This document shows positions 43,459 through 55,221 of a stretch of DNA of 64,000 bases, in pieces. Each line of letters opens with the position of its first letter. Within the stretch, counting starts at the first letter, position 1. A model generated the notes under the pieces. It had not been told where the DNA came from. It saw only the letters and a list, made by a program, of their open reading frames with translations, and ran no database searches. The DNA is from Zygnema cylindricum (lineage: Eukaryota > Streptophyta > Zygnematophyceae > Zygnematales > Zygnemataceae), in the NCBI GenBank assembly GCA_037447655.1, contig JBBHKE010000161.1:252541-316540 (forward strand), written 5' to 3'. Position numbers and translations under genes: made by a program.

Positions 43459-46393
43459 TACAGACCGAACTAAGGGAGATTCAAGGACCGCAACCGAAAA
43501 TGGTGCATCCGTAGACTCGAACTAACTAGAAAGATCTAACTGCAGTGGACGGAAAACTGTCTCGCTGCGGGTAGATCCGGATTGATAACGTAAGTTATCC
43601 CAATCAGTGGGCATAAACGAAGAGAGAACCCTCGATTACGACTATGAGAGCACGGAACAGCCTAATCGAGGTGCGTCAAATGGAAGGCCAAACCACACAA
43701 GACAAGTCAACACATGAAGTCTCTATCAAGACCTGTTGGTCAGATCTAGCAAATAGTCGGAATACCAAAACCTCTACCTTGCAAACAATGGGGCAAGGCC
43801 GAAGGGCCAGATCTATAAAAACAAACAGAGAACTATTGAGGGACCTTTCGGTGCAGATCTACAGACACAAAATTGTCTAAACAGTGCCACCCACGGCAAG
43901 ATCTATGAATGAAAATCCAATCCAGATAGTCACAGGGAAACTCAAAGCCACTCACGGCAAGATAACATGCAAGGAAAGCAAAGAAAACGCAAATGCTCAA
44001 AAAAAAAGGTTCGTAATAGAACCAATCCACACATATCCCCTACACGAGTGTCGACACTATATCGTAAGGCTCCTACACCTGAAAGGCATCTGAATACTTA
44101 CAAACACCATTAATACTTTGGTGAGTATTAAAAGTGAACCGGACTTGGTTGAAACAAGTCGGATTTTGCAAAATCCTCAAGAATGTGATCCGCCTTGGTT
44201 CTGAATAATCTTACCCAGGACCACCACTAAACACCTAAGCAATTAGTATTCATGTACTCTCAAATTATCATTCTCCTCTCTCTTGTTTTGTGTTTAAAAG
44301 AATCAAAAAAATTGTAATATTTCATTTTCAGTTTTTGTTGAGTAGAAAAAAATATTATCTTTCATTTTCAGTTTTTGTTCTTGGTTTTGTCTTTTCCATT
44401 TTCAATCAAATTTACTTGTCATTTTCAGTTTTGCTTCTCATTTTGGTGTGAGAACAAAAACTTAAAAAAAATAAATATATTAAACATTATTTACAATATT
44501 AAATCTAAGCATTTTTTAATTTTCTCTCACCTAGTTTTGATCCAAGTTTTTCTTTTTACAAGTTGTAATCATTTTTCTTCTCAACTAGTTTCTTTTTCAG
44601 TTTTGCCTTTGAAAAAAAAAATGATAAAAAAATTGATATATATCTAAAATTTGTACCTTGAAAATTGTTTTGTTTGTTTTTTCAATTTAGTTCTTTGGTT
44701 TTATTTTAAAGAAATAAACTTTTTAAAAAATGTGCTTTTGAAAAGTTACAGCTTTTGGAAAAGAATACAAAGCCACAAGGTAGCCACTAGGCTCTCGGGT
44801 CTTCCACGTATTCTTTACAAGAGTTATCTCAAAGGAAAGCAACGAAGCAAAATAATCACTTCCAACCAAAACCAAGAAAATCAAAATTAACCAAAAATGA
44901 CACTTTCCCAAGAAAAGCGAAATGCCACAAACATAAATACACTCAAACAAACCGTCCAGCTCTCCGGAGAATGGCGCAGCTTGAAAGTAGATGCCACACC
45001 TCAAGCCTCCACTCCACCAATCGCCAAAAAAACAAATTTGGAGGGAAACCTTCCGGACTTGGCCGAAGCCGTGTGGATTAAAAATGAAGCAGAAACAAAG
45101 GCAAATATTCTTAACCTATCTAGCCACTATAGCTAGCTAGCAATAAGAAAGAGAAAGCATGAGCAATCGGTGAGAGGGAGAGCAATAGAAAAGCTGCGCT
45201 GCCAAGAGAAAATTCTTGTCCAAAAGTTAAATTCTCTAAGTCTGAGAATTAGAATAAGTAAGAGCTACGCTAGGCCTAAGCAAAATTAGCCTACATCTAG
45301 TCTACTTTACATGCATGAAACTATTTAAGATGTTGGCCAATAGGCGGCCAACATCGTTTGCCGTACGACTGACAAAATCCACCGTTCGAGGGTATAAACC
45401 CTCCCTAACTACATGTATGCGCGAACCTACATGGGTTCGCGACTTAAAAATAAAAGGTATCGAAGCGTCGCCGATACTACCGGAAATCGCGATTCGGCAC
45501 CAAACGATATCGCGTGTCAATACTCTCAAAATTGCGTGCAAACGCACGAAACAAAACATGTCGCACGAAATGAAACATATCGCCCGAAATATTCCCGGAA
45601 ATCGCGCCGCGTCGATACTCCAAAACCGTGTACCTTGAAACGAAACAGACAAAACGTGCGCACGGAATTAGTATGTGTTTAATTGTACGTGAACGTAAAT
45701 CGCGTTCACATCATAAACAAATGAACCGACGAAAACTGGCACGTGCGAACGCAAAAATCAAACGTGCGTGCATCAAATCGCTTGTGCATGCATAAAATCG
45801 CGCGTGCGTGCAAAATACCGTGCGTGCGTGCAGAATACCGTGCATGCGTGCAAAATAGCGCGCGTGCGTGAGAAATATTGCGCGTGCGTGAGAAATACCG
45901 CGCGTGCATGCATTATATCGTGTGCACGCGCTGAATATCACGCGTGCCGGCATGACATCGTGCGCGCGAGCAATCGACACGATGCGGCATGACATCTTAA
46001 AGCATTCTCTTGCCTTTACTAGTCTTCAATACCCATAGTCTCGGACGAGCTACCTTTAGGCTCCAAAAGTGCTAGCGATGTAGGCCACATTGGAGCTTGA
46101 GGGGGGGAGAGAGACAAGGAGGAACTCAAAAGTTTCACATTCTAGCATTACGTAGAATCCGAGAGAATCTTCAGTGGGGGGGAGTCGAGGCTCAAAAGAG
46201 CATAGCTTAGCGAAAGATGTTAGCAGTATTGTCCTAATAGGAGGGGGAGAAGTAGATCCACACGTACGATTGGAATTCAACATCTCTCGCTGGGGCTGAC
46301 CACCACAAGCATGGGCGACGATGGAACTAAGGAAAATGGATTGTACCTTGGGGGAGCAGCTAGACCGTCAGTAGAAGTCCTAGCTCTCCAAAA

Positions 46394-49300
46394 ATGTTAG
46401 AGGAAAACAATGAGGTGTTCTCATGGTTAGATATCGGCGTTGGCATTTACAAAGGGACCTGTTTTGGGATCGACTTGATAGATGAGACGACAATTGTTTG
46501 GCAGAAAGAGTACCTACTCAGCTTCAAGGAAAAAAAAATCATCACGACAAAGGTACAAACCCTGGTAGAAGTAGGATTGGTGCATGCGAGCACACGACTC
46601 CACTTTGGGCCCTCAAAGCAGCGAGCTTGAAATGTCACCCGGGCAAGGTTATTTTTGTTGTTATGAGACAAGTGCTGGCACTGAAGATGAAGAAGATGCA
46701 GCAGTAGTCATCGTAGAACAAATCAAAAGAGGAAGCTTCCACAAATACCGATGGCTAAAGAGCGACTTTGACAGACTATAAAATTCGGAAAAATGATCCA
46801 ATGGTTTTGCAAAATTTTCACAACGTAGATAACATACAAAGGAAAACACACACAAAATTTCAATGAATTCCGCTCACGGATCTGTGAGATATGCAGAAAT
46901 GAAATTACATAAAACTGAGTGTCCAGTTTTCAAATCATTTGTTCCTAATGAATCAAATACACTAAGTCCTACTTCTATACACCGAAACTACACTAAGCTG
47001 TACGGAGGCATTCTAGCCGTACATATAACATTCTAACACAACAAATACTGTGAGTATATCTGTGTACTGAGTATGTCATAAACCACATTCTCAACACTAA
47101 ACAACTAATTCACTACAGACAAAATTCTATTCTACCAAATATTCACACCGAAGTTCAGATAAACGTAAAGTGATAGTGATCTAGTCACGACCCGTCAGTA
47201 TTTGTTGGCGGCGCCTGTCAGCCATCCGATTAGAGGATTTGGCACTGTAGAACTAACTTCACGAAGTCCCGTGGTCCTACCGAATTTCTATACATCCACG
47301 GAGGACTTCGTGGTCCTACCGAATTTCTGTAAGTCCACGGAGGACATACTCAAGCATTTCTCTCAAGTGACGATGCGGGTCCCAAGTGTGAATAAACCGT
47401 GAACTCCCAACTTCACTGTCACACTAATTTTGGTAACCATTGAACCGAACTCAACCAAAAATAGCTTAAGTCCTGAATAGCTCTCTCTCCTTCTTGGCTG
47501 AGGCATAGAGAGGATTAAAGCTTTCTAAAAACAACAATTTTTGGGTTGCAGAAAATCATTTTCTTGGGACATGAAGTGACCGACGCGACAGTGGGTCCCC
47601 ACATCTTCAAGGTGACCGCCTTTCCTGCCCTTACTCCTCCTCAAGACGCCTCGGCACTCCGCACCTTTCTAGAACTGGCCAACTACTATTCAAGATTTAT
47701 CCTCGAGTTTAACAGTCACGCCCAACGTTGAACCAGTTATGGCGTAAGGACCAAGAGTGGCAGTGGGCAAAGGAACACCAAATTTCATTGCAGTTTTTGA
47801 AGGATTCCCTTAAGTAGCATCTTGTGCTCCGGATGCGCGGTCACCAGAGGCCTTTTCTCCTTTACACGGATCAGAGCACGTTAGGATAGGGGGCGGTTTT
47901 GGCCCAAATGGAAGATGTCCAGGCTGAGTATGTGGTTGCTTATGCTACCAGGAGCAATAACTGAGCGGAGGGGGATTACAGTAGTTACCATGGGGATTTA
48001 CTCGTTGCCGTTTGGGCAATTCAACATTTCCGACCGTATCTCTATAGGGTTCACTTCACCTTGATTAGAGATCACCTGCTACTCAAGTGGATCATAGAGA
48101 ACAACAAGTTAACTAGCAAGCTGACCAGATAGGTGTTAATATTGCAAGAATACGATTTCAGTATCACCCACTGAGCTAGGGAAATCCACGGGAATGTTGA
48201 TAGATTGAGTCGAAACCCAGACCCTTCCATCCGAGATTCTACAAGGGCCCAGCAGGATGAGGATCCTGAGATTAGTTTGGGAATTTTTCGGGGCTCCTTT
48301 GCCTTTATTTAGCTTCCTCGATCTGGGGGAAAATTGTCTACTTTTTTTGGAGATCTGGATATTTGGCTTCCTTGATCTGGGGGGAACTGTCTGCTTTTCT
48401 TCATTTGTGGAGGGGCAGGCACCAGTAGGGGGCCGGACGTAAGGATATTTGGAAAGACTGTGATTCTCTCCAGTCCCTCCAGCAAGGTTCTGTTCTCCCC
48501 GATTTGTGTAGAGCTCAATTATCCTGTGTGGAAACGCGGATGGCGACATATGAGTGGGAACAAAGCATCCTTATTCAAAAATAGGCAGATTTGACGAGGA
48601 AAGTGGTTCCTCTCCCATCAGACAAGGAAACTCTTATTTTTTGCCTCCTCCAGCAATGTGGACACTTTGGGCAGAAACGCACCACATCCTGGCCACAAGA
48701 TCGTATTAGTGGCACGGGTTGCGGACTCAAGTCAACTAAATTTTAAAGACATGCCCTTCGTGTGACCGAGTGAAGGTTGCCTTGAAAAAAAAACAGAGGG
48801 ATCGAGCTTCTTTCTTTTCCCATCAGGGGAATGTTTTATCGAGGGATGTTGGACCTTTTCAGACCTCTCCCAACCTGCGGAAGGGGGAACCGCTTTTTAT
48901 TGGTCATAATAGAACATTTTTCAAAATGGATAGAATTGGTGGTTTTGCCTCGGAAAGAGTCCAAATCCATTGCAGACGCATTCGTGCAGAGTGTTGTCCC
49001 AATTCGGGCCAACGACAAAAGTCTAGACTAACCAGGGCTTAGAGTTTGCCTGGGAATTTGCCAACATCTTGGAATTGTGTCTTATTGACCACCAGTTGAC
49101 CAGCCGTGGCCACCCCCAAGCTGACGGTTTGAGAGAATGGTGCGTACTGATAGTGAAGCGGTCACTACAAAAATAGGTTGTTGAATAATATTTGAGTGAG
49201 TGGGACAAAAGGGTGCCTCGGATTGCCATGAGGTACAGATTCAACAGGCAAGCTTCCCTCAATTCTTAAAGTCCTTATTTCATCCTGTTTGGACGACTTC

Positions 49301-50118
49301 CCATCCTACCTAGAGATGCCTCGGCCCAAGCAGTTTTGTTTCTGGAGATCGATAACAAGGGGACAGTGGAGAAAATGATTGCTGATAGGGCCAAAGTATT
49401 TCACCGGAAAATACCACTTGCCATGGGGAACTTACAAGCAGCTCAGCACCGGGATCAACTATGGTAATCAGAACACCAGAGCGGGAATTATTTCACACGA
49501 CAACGGCGATTTATGACCGGGGACTTTGTGTATAGGATGCAATAGAAAAAGACGCGTTTGATATTTTTGTCGGGCGAATAATTTTGAAAGTGGTGGATTT
49601 TTCTAACAAAGGAGTTCTTACCTTGGAGGGGAAGGATGGTAGGAAAATCAAAGAGAATCAAATCAATGAAGCCCCTTGCCATCTTTGGGGATTGGAAGAC
49701 GAACCCACTTTCCACCTAACTTACTTTTCCAACCGTCTTTCCTGTTCCTCCGCATGCACTCTATCCTCTCCTTTTGTCAACATCTTGGTCTGCGATCAAT
49801 GCAGCCAGTGTTGGCATCCATCATGCCTCCCCTCCGTCTAGGAGTCACGCCCTCAACCCTCGGTCACTTGGTTTTGTGGGAACTGCGAATTGGGAGGGTA
49901 ATATTTTATTCATATATCTTAGTCACGATTGACTGAGAGAGGGGGAAATTGGGATCTCAACCCAATGACCAAAAACCCACCCTTTTTTCCCGACCTGATG
50001 GGGGAAGGATGGGGGGGGGGGATCTTTTCCACCTGCCCACGCATTCATTCCCATTGCTTGTCTGATTGCCTCCTACGTTTTGAATGTATGTTCAAGGGAG
50101 GGACGGTGGCAGAAAAAG
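46394..50118 (+). pseudogene. Decayed Ty3/gypsy pol (RT, RNase H, integrase, PHD-like end)
   Basis: Fragments in gypsy order: the RT N-terminus at 46,394-46,630 (IDLIDETTIVWQKEYLLSFK); a gap without RT core; RT thumb and RNase H start at 47,546-47,731 (FLGHEV, TPPQDASALRTFLELANYYS). RNase H follows to about 48,140 (LLKWIMENNKLTSKL) in shifting frames. Integrase zinc-binding and core fragments lie at 48,640-49,150 (GNRFLLVIIEHFSKWIELV), and an integrase C-terminal region at 49,584 onward. Many stops and shifts are present. A small internal repeat near 48,310-48,390 (CTTCCTYGATCTGGGGG) separates RNase H from integrase. The copy is dead. Confidence 0.8.
49584..49901 (+). pseudogene. PHD-finger-like C-terminus of gypsy pol (copy 1)
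   Basis: The frame carries an integrase C-terminal stretch (VLTLEGKDGRKIKENQINEA, about residues 11-30), then Cys54 and Cys58, CDQC at 70-73, His78 and Cys81 (SQCWHPSC). After an in-frame stop at 49,839-49,841 it ends with WFCGNC. This is the C4-H-C3 order of a PHD finger, including the Trp before the last Cys pair. The first Cys pair is spaced by three residues instead of two. Confidence 0.6.
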
Positions 50119-51690
50119 GGGCAATTCAACATTTCCGACCGTATCTCTATAGGGTTCACTTCACCTTGATTAGAGATCACCAGCTACTCAAGTGGATTAT
50201 GGAGAACAACAAGTTAACTAGCAAGCTGACCAGATAGGTGTTAATATTGCAAGAATACGATTTCAGTATCACCTACTGAGCTAGGGAAATCCACGCGAAT
50301 GTTGATGGATTGAGTCAAAACCCGGACCCTTCCATCCGAGATTCTACAAGGGCCCAGCAGGATGAGGATCCTGAGATTAGTTTGGGAATTTTTCGGGGCT
50401 CCTTTGCCTTTATTTAGCTTCCTCGATCTGGGGGAAAATTGTCTACTTTTTTTGGAGATCTGGATATTTGGCTTCCTTGATCTGGGGGGGAACTGTCTGC
50501 TTTTCTTCATTTGTGGAGGGGCAGGCACCAGTAGGGGGGCCGGACGTAAGGATATTTGGAAAGACTGTGATTCTCTCCAGTCCCTCCAGCAAGGTTCTGT
50601 TCTCCCCGATTTGTGTAGAGCTCAATTATCCTGTGTGGAAACGCGGATGGCGACATATGAGTGGGAACAAAGCATCCTTATTCAAAAATAGGCAGATTTG
50701 ACGAGGAAAGTGGTTCCTCTCCCATCAGACAAGGAAACTCTTATTTTTTGCCTCCTCCAGCAATGTGGACACTTTGGGCAGAAACGCACCACATCCTGGC
50801 CACAAGATCGTATTAGTGGCACGGGTTGCGGACTCAAGTCAACTAAATTTTAAAGACATGCCCTTCGTGTGACCGAGTGAAGGTTGCCTTGAAAAAAAAA
50901 CAGAGGGATCGAGCTTCTTTCTTTTCCCATCAGGGGAATGTTTTATCGAGGGATGTTGGACCTTTTCAGACCTCTCCCAACCTGCGGAAGGGGGAACCGC
51001 TTTTTATTGGTCATAATAGAACATTTTTCAAAATGGATAGAATTGGTGGTTTTGCCTCGGAAAGAGTCCAAATCCATTGCAGACGCATTCGTGCAGAGTG
51101 TTGTCCCAATTCGGGCCAACGACAAAAGTCTAGACTAACCAGGGCTTAGAGTTTGCCTAGGAATTCGCCAACATCTTGGAATTGTGTCTTATTGACCACC
51201 AGTTGACCAGCCGTGGCCACCCCCAAGCTGACGGTTTGAGAGAATGGTGCGTACTGATAGTGAAGCGGTCACTACAAAAATAGGTTGTTGAATAATATTT
51301 GAGTGAGTGGGACAAAAGGGTGCCTCGGATTGCCATGAGGTACAGATTCAACAGGCAAGCTTCCCTCAATTCTTAAAGTCCTTATTTCATCCTGTTTGGA
51401 CGACTTCCCATCCTACCTAGAGATGCCTCGGCCCAAGCAGTTTTGTTTCTGGAGATCGATAACAAGGGGTCAGTCGAGAAAATGATTGCCGATAGGGCCA
51501 AAGTATTTCACCGGAAAATACCACTTGCAATGGGGAACTTACAAGCAGCTCAGCACCGGGATCAACTATGGTAATCAGAACACCAGAGCGGGAATTATTT
51601 CCCACGACAACGGCGATTTATGACCGGGGACTTTGTGTATAGGATGCAATAGAAAAAGACGCGCTTGATATTTTTGTTAGGCGAATAATT

Positions 51691-52008
51691 TTGAAAGTGG
51701 TGGATTTTTCTAACAAAGGAGTTCTTACCTTGGAGGGGAAAGATGGTAGGAAAATCAAAGAGAATCAAATCAATGAAGCCCCTTGCCATCTTTGGGGATT
51801 GGAAGACGAACCCACTTTCCACCTCACTTACTTTTCCAACCGTCTTTCCTGTTCCTCCGCATGCACTCTATCCTCTCCTTTTGTCAACATCTTGGTCTGC
51901 GATCAATGCAGCCAGTGTTGGCATCCATCATGCCTCCCCTCTGTCTAGGAGTCACGCCCTCAACCCTCGGTCACTTGGTTTTGTGGGAACTGCGAATTGG
52001 GAGGGTAA
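51691..52008 (+). pseudogene. PHD-finger-like C-terminus of gypsy pol (copy 2)
   Basis: Duplicate of the module at 49,584, with the same CDQC, WHPSC and WFCGNC elements and the same in-frame stop. Confidence 0.6.
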
Positions 52009-52229
52009 TATTTTATTCATATATCTTAGTCACGATTGACTGAGAGAGGGGGAAATTGGGATCTCAACCCAATGACCAAAAACCCACCCCCTTTTTCCCG
52101 ACCTGATGGGGGAAAGATGGGGGGGGGGATCTTTTCCACCTGCCCACGCATTCATTCCCATTGCTTGTCTGATTGCCTCCTACGTTTTGAATGTATGTTC
52201 AAGGGAGGGATGGTGGCAGAAAAGGGGCA

Positions 52230-53281
52230 TAATTACCATGACGGGAAGCGTTCGCATTTAGGGTTATTTGCAAGACTCTTATACAACCCACTTCGGGCCG
52301 TGGGTCTTATCATTTATTTACTAGGCACGCTCGGGAGGGGAGAAAAGAGAAAGAATTGAAGAGGAAACTACTAAACTATGTCAGCCGTTCTTGACCAAAT
52401 CGTTAAGGAAAAATGTTATGACTAAACTTACACCGAATACCACGAACTATAAAACAGATAAATGGAACAAAATTTAACATTTTGGACGCAAACTTAATAT
52501 ACACGCCAATTGGTCAAAGAGTCGATTCGCCAACGGATTCCATAATGTATTTTAACATACTAGACTTTGTTAGTCGTGTGGTTGTATATTTAGTTACTTC
52601 GTCTTTTCCCCATGGCGGAAAACATTCAAATTTTTTAACGTTCAATTTAAGGAGGAATCTCGGATGTATAGAGGTTGAAGTAATTTTGAGAATCAATTTA
52701 AGAACATGTAAGACAAAGTGAAGCGATAAATCGACTCTTGACTTTGATCTGAAATAAGAGATACGAGGAAAAGTTGTTTGCCCGATAAACGTGAGTTAGA
52801 AGCGGATGAAGATAGAGATGGGAATCGAGGAGATTACGTGGAGAAAAGAGAAAGAATTCACGAAGTGGAGCAAAAGATTGATGATGATTCTAATGAAAAA
52901 ATGATTTGGAGAAATAAAAAAACTTTGAAATGTCTTACAAAGCTGTCCTCTTTAACAACTCTTAAAATGGACTTCGAAAGAAATTTATCCGAGGCCAATT
53001 TATCTTGAAACGACTACCAAAAATCGTTAATAGAGGGGAGAAAACCCTGAAGAAGCGCAAGGCTTAACGACAATGAAAATTGAAAGACATTGCGACTTTG
53101 AACAGTCTTGTAAAAAGTTGTGCTCTTACACTTGATCACTTCCTAATTCGGGTCCTAGCCTACTAATGTTGGTGGTCACTTGAGAACCAATATAAAGAAG
53201 AGTTAAAGAGAAGTGCTAATTTGCTTTCACGTACTTTATAAATATAAAATCAAATGAATCTATGGGTGATTGGGTGAAAAG
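52230..53281. other. Region between gypsy and copia elements, no gene seen
   Basis: The first roughly 130 bp may be the 3' end of the gypsy element. A 76-codon frame at 52,778-53,008 encodes a charged, helical-looking peptide of no known family. Confidence 0.4.
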
Positions 53282-53762
53282 TATAGGAGTAAGATTATTG
53301 GACGCCATAATAAAAGATAGAGAGAGTCAAAACATTTGGAATTGTGTGATTGAGATCGATGATTTCATTATGAAATGAGATCCTTTTATACAAAGTTACA
53401 AAATGCTAATTACTGTGGATAGTACTGTACTACGCTACACAAAGTAGATTTGGGCGGCTACACAAAGACCAAATATATTAGACAAAGTTGACCGACGAAA
53501 GGTAAAGGAAAGAATAAGATCAAAAGTACAATTACAAGACCACACTTGAATAAGTGGAGTACGGTTTTGTTCACATAGGATAAATGAGACTAAAGTGGAC
53601 GAGACTACACTCGAATAAGTGGAGTATGGTCTTTGTTCTTGTAGGAAAAAAGACTAAGTGGACGAGACCGTACTTGAATAAGTGGAGTACGGTCTCGGTT
53701 GACTTAAGACGAAATGAGACTAAGGTTGACGTATGAAAACAGACCAGAAATTACCCTTAACA
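53282..53762 (-). repeat. 3' LTR of the copia element
   Basis: Partner of 58,345-58,825. It contains three tandem repeats of a roughly 65-bp unit built on TGAATAAGTGGAGTACGGT, near 53,550-53,700. Confidence 0.88.
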
Positions 53763-53826
53763 CCCCCCCTCAAGCTAAAACTTCAAAGGAGTAATTTAGA
53801 TGAAAAATAAAAGGTAATTGGAAGAA

Positions 53827-55221
53827 TTAGGAAGAAGGTGGAGGACGAAGGCTGAAGGAGAAACGATGTTGCTCAAAATGGGGGCGATGAAAAGCTTTGG
53901 TGAGAAAGTCAGCAACTTGATCTGCTGATTTCACATAGAGAAATTGAAGGGTTCCATCCTCGACACGCTCTCGAGAATAGTGATATTGGATGTCGATGTG
54001 CTTGGTGCGCTTGTGGTGAACTGGATTCTTAATCAAAGCAAGGGCACCTTGAGAATCGGAGTAGATGAGAGTGGGTCCGGGTGGAGGAAAACCAAGATTG
54101 GTAAAAAGGGTTCGAAGCCAAACAGCTTCCTTAGCGGCATGGCAAGCAGCCATGTATTCGGCCTCAGTACTGGAGCAAGCTTTAGTAGGTTGTTTCTTGC
54201 AAGACCAACAGATAAGCCCATTCCCCAAGAAAAAACACGAGCTAGTAGTAGAACGGCGGGAAAGCTCATCTTGCGCCCAATCGGAGTCAACAATGCCGAT
54301 GAGGGCAGTAGAACTATAAGAGGAGTAAGTGAGGCAAAAAGATTTTGTGGCTTGCACGTACTGAAAGACTCGTTTGGCAGCCACAAAAAAATCTCGAGAA
54401 TGCCTCTGGAGAAATTCACTAAGTTTTGTAATCGCTGTAGCAATATGTGGCCGAGTGGCTTGCATTAAGTTTTGTAATCGCTGTAGCAATATGTGGCCGA
54501 GTGGCTTGCATGGCATACATAAGAGCGCCCACCATGGAGCGGTAAGTGGCATGGAGCGAAGGGGAGAGGAGGGTGTCAGTGGAGGGGACAAGAGGAGAAT
54601 TGGCATCCAAAGGGGTGGAGATAGAAGAGCAATCGGTCATACCAAAACGGTCAAGGAGATCAAAGACAAAGGTTTCCTGGGAGAGGCAAAGAGTCTTAGT
54701 GGAGCGATTACGGAGGACTTGGATTCCAAGGTAGTATGTGAGTTAACCGAGGTCACTCATGTCAAAATGACGTTGAAGAAGGAGCTTAACGCTGGATATT
54801 TCAGAAAGAGAGGGACCAACAAGAATGAGGTCATCAACAAAAATAGCAACGATGGTTAAAGAAGCACCTGAGCCACGTGAATAGATGCTAAAGTCAGCGT
54901 CAATGCAAGTGAAGCCTTCTTTGTTCATAGTGGCATCGATAGTATGGTTCCAAACACGAGGAGATTCTTTCAAACCGTGTATTGTTTTGATGAGGTGACA
55001 GACTAAGTGTTCAGAGCCAGGGACATATACCCTTCAGGTTGCTGCATATAAATGTTTTATGAGAGGACACCGTTAAAAAAAGGCATTTTTAACGTCCATT
55101 TGATGAATATGGAAATCATGTTCAGTAGCTAATACAAGGAGAGGGCGAATCGACGTGAGACGACCAACTGGAGCATAAGTTTAAGTGAAATCTATACCTT
55201 CAATTTGTAAGAATCCCTTGG
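53827..55221 (-). pseudogene. Copia reverse transcriptase and RNase H, broken
   Basis: RT pieces include HQMDVKNAFF near 55,090, IYMQQPEGYVPG near 55,020, then LKESPRVWNHTID and FVDDLILVG in the frame 54,973-54,743; several stops interrupt it. RNase H (about 54,400-53,827) has STEAEYMAACHAAKEAVWL and HHKRTKHIDIQYH. A 46-bp tandem duplication at 54,421-54,511 shifts the frame between RT and RNase H. Confidence 0.85.

Larger units (their letters stand above)
40877..44767 (-). mobile_element. Gag-protease retroelement fragment inserted in LTR copy C
   Basis: The insert carries gag and retropepsin remnants on the minus strand but no recognisable reverse transcriptase, RNase H or integrase. Its right part (44,250-44,760) is AT-rich non-coding sequence with repeated TTTCATTTTCAGTTTTTG. 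It ends on the minus strand with GGGTGGGGG, which looks like a polypurine tract. No LTR of its own was found at either end, so it is either a truncated Ty3/gypsy copy or a processed non-autonomous form. Confidence 0.55.
40682..45994 (-). repeat. LTR of the TGTCATGCC family (copy C), split by an insertion
   Basis: The first roughly 1.23 kb of the LTR lies at 45,994-44,768 (minus strand, beginning TGTCATGCCGCATCG). Its last roughly 195 bp lies at 40,876-40,682, ending GCATGACA. The two parts meet, relative to intact copy B, within about 3 bp. The intervening 3.9 kb therefore looks like an insertion into the LTR rather than two separate truncations. The stem-loop is conserved at 45,329-45,355. 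Confidence 0.7.
48014..52229 (+). repeat. Tandem duplication of a 2.1-kb gypsy segment
   Basis: The segment 48,014-50,118 is repeated at 50,119-52,229. The repeat distance is 2,105-2,107 bp, and copies differ by scattered substitutions and G-run length changes, roughly 1-2% by eye. GGGCA occurs at the start (48,014), at the junction (50,119) and at the end (52,225). Both copies share the same disabling stops. Confidence 0.93.

Noticed and set aside
39237-45994. Complete gag-only retrotransposon with LTR copies B and C as its two LTRs
   Set aside because: The last 195 bp of the LTR occurs again at 40,682-40,876, between LTR B and the internal region, and the split in copy C is exact to a few bp, so an insertion into one LTR explains the layout better.
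52778-53008. Charged 76-codon frame as a possible small gene
   Set aside because: There is no homology, no promoter or splice evidence, and it sits between two dead retroelements.
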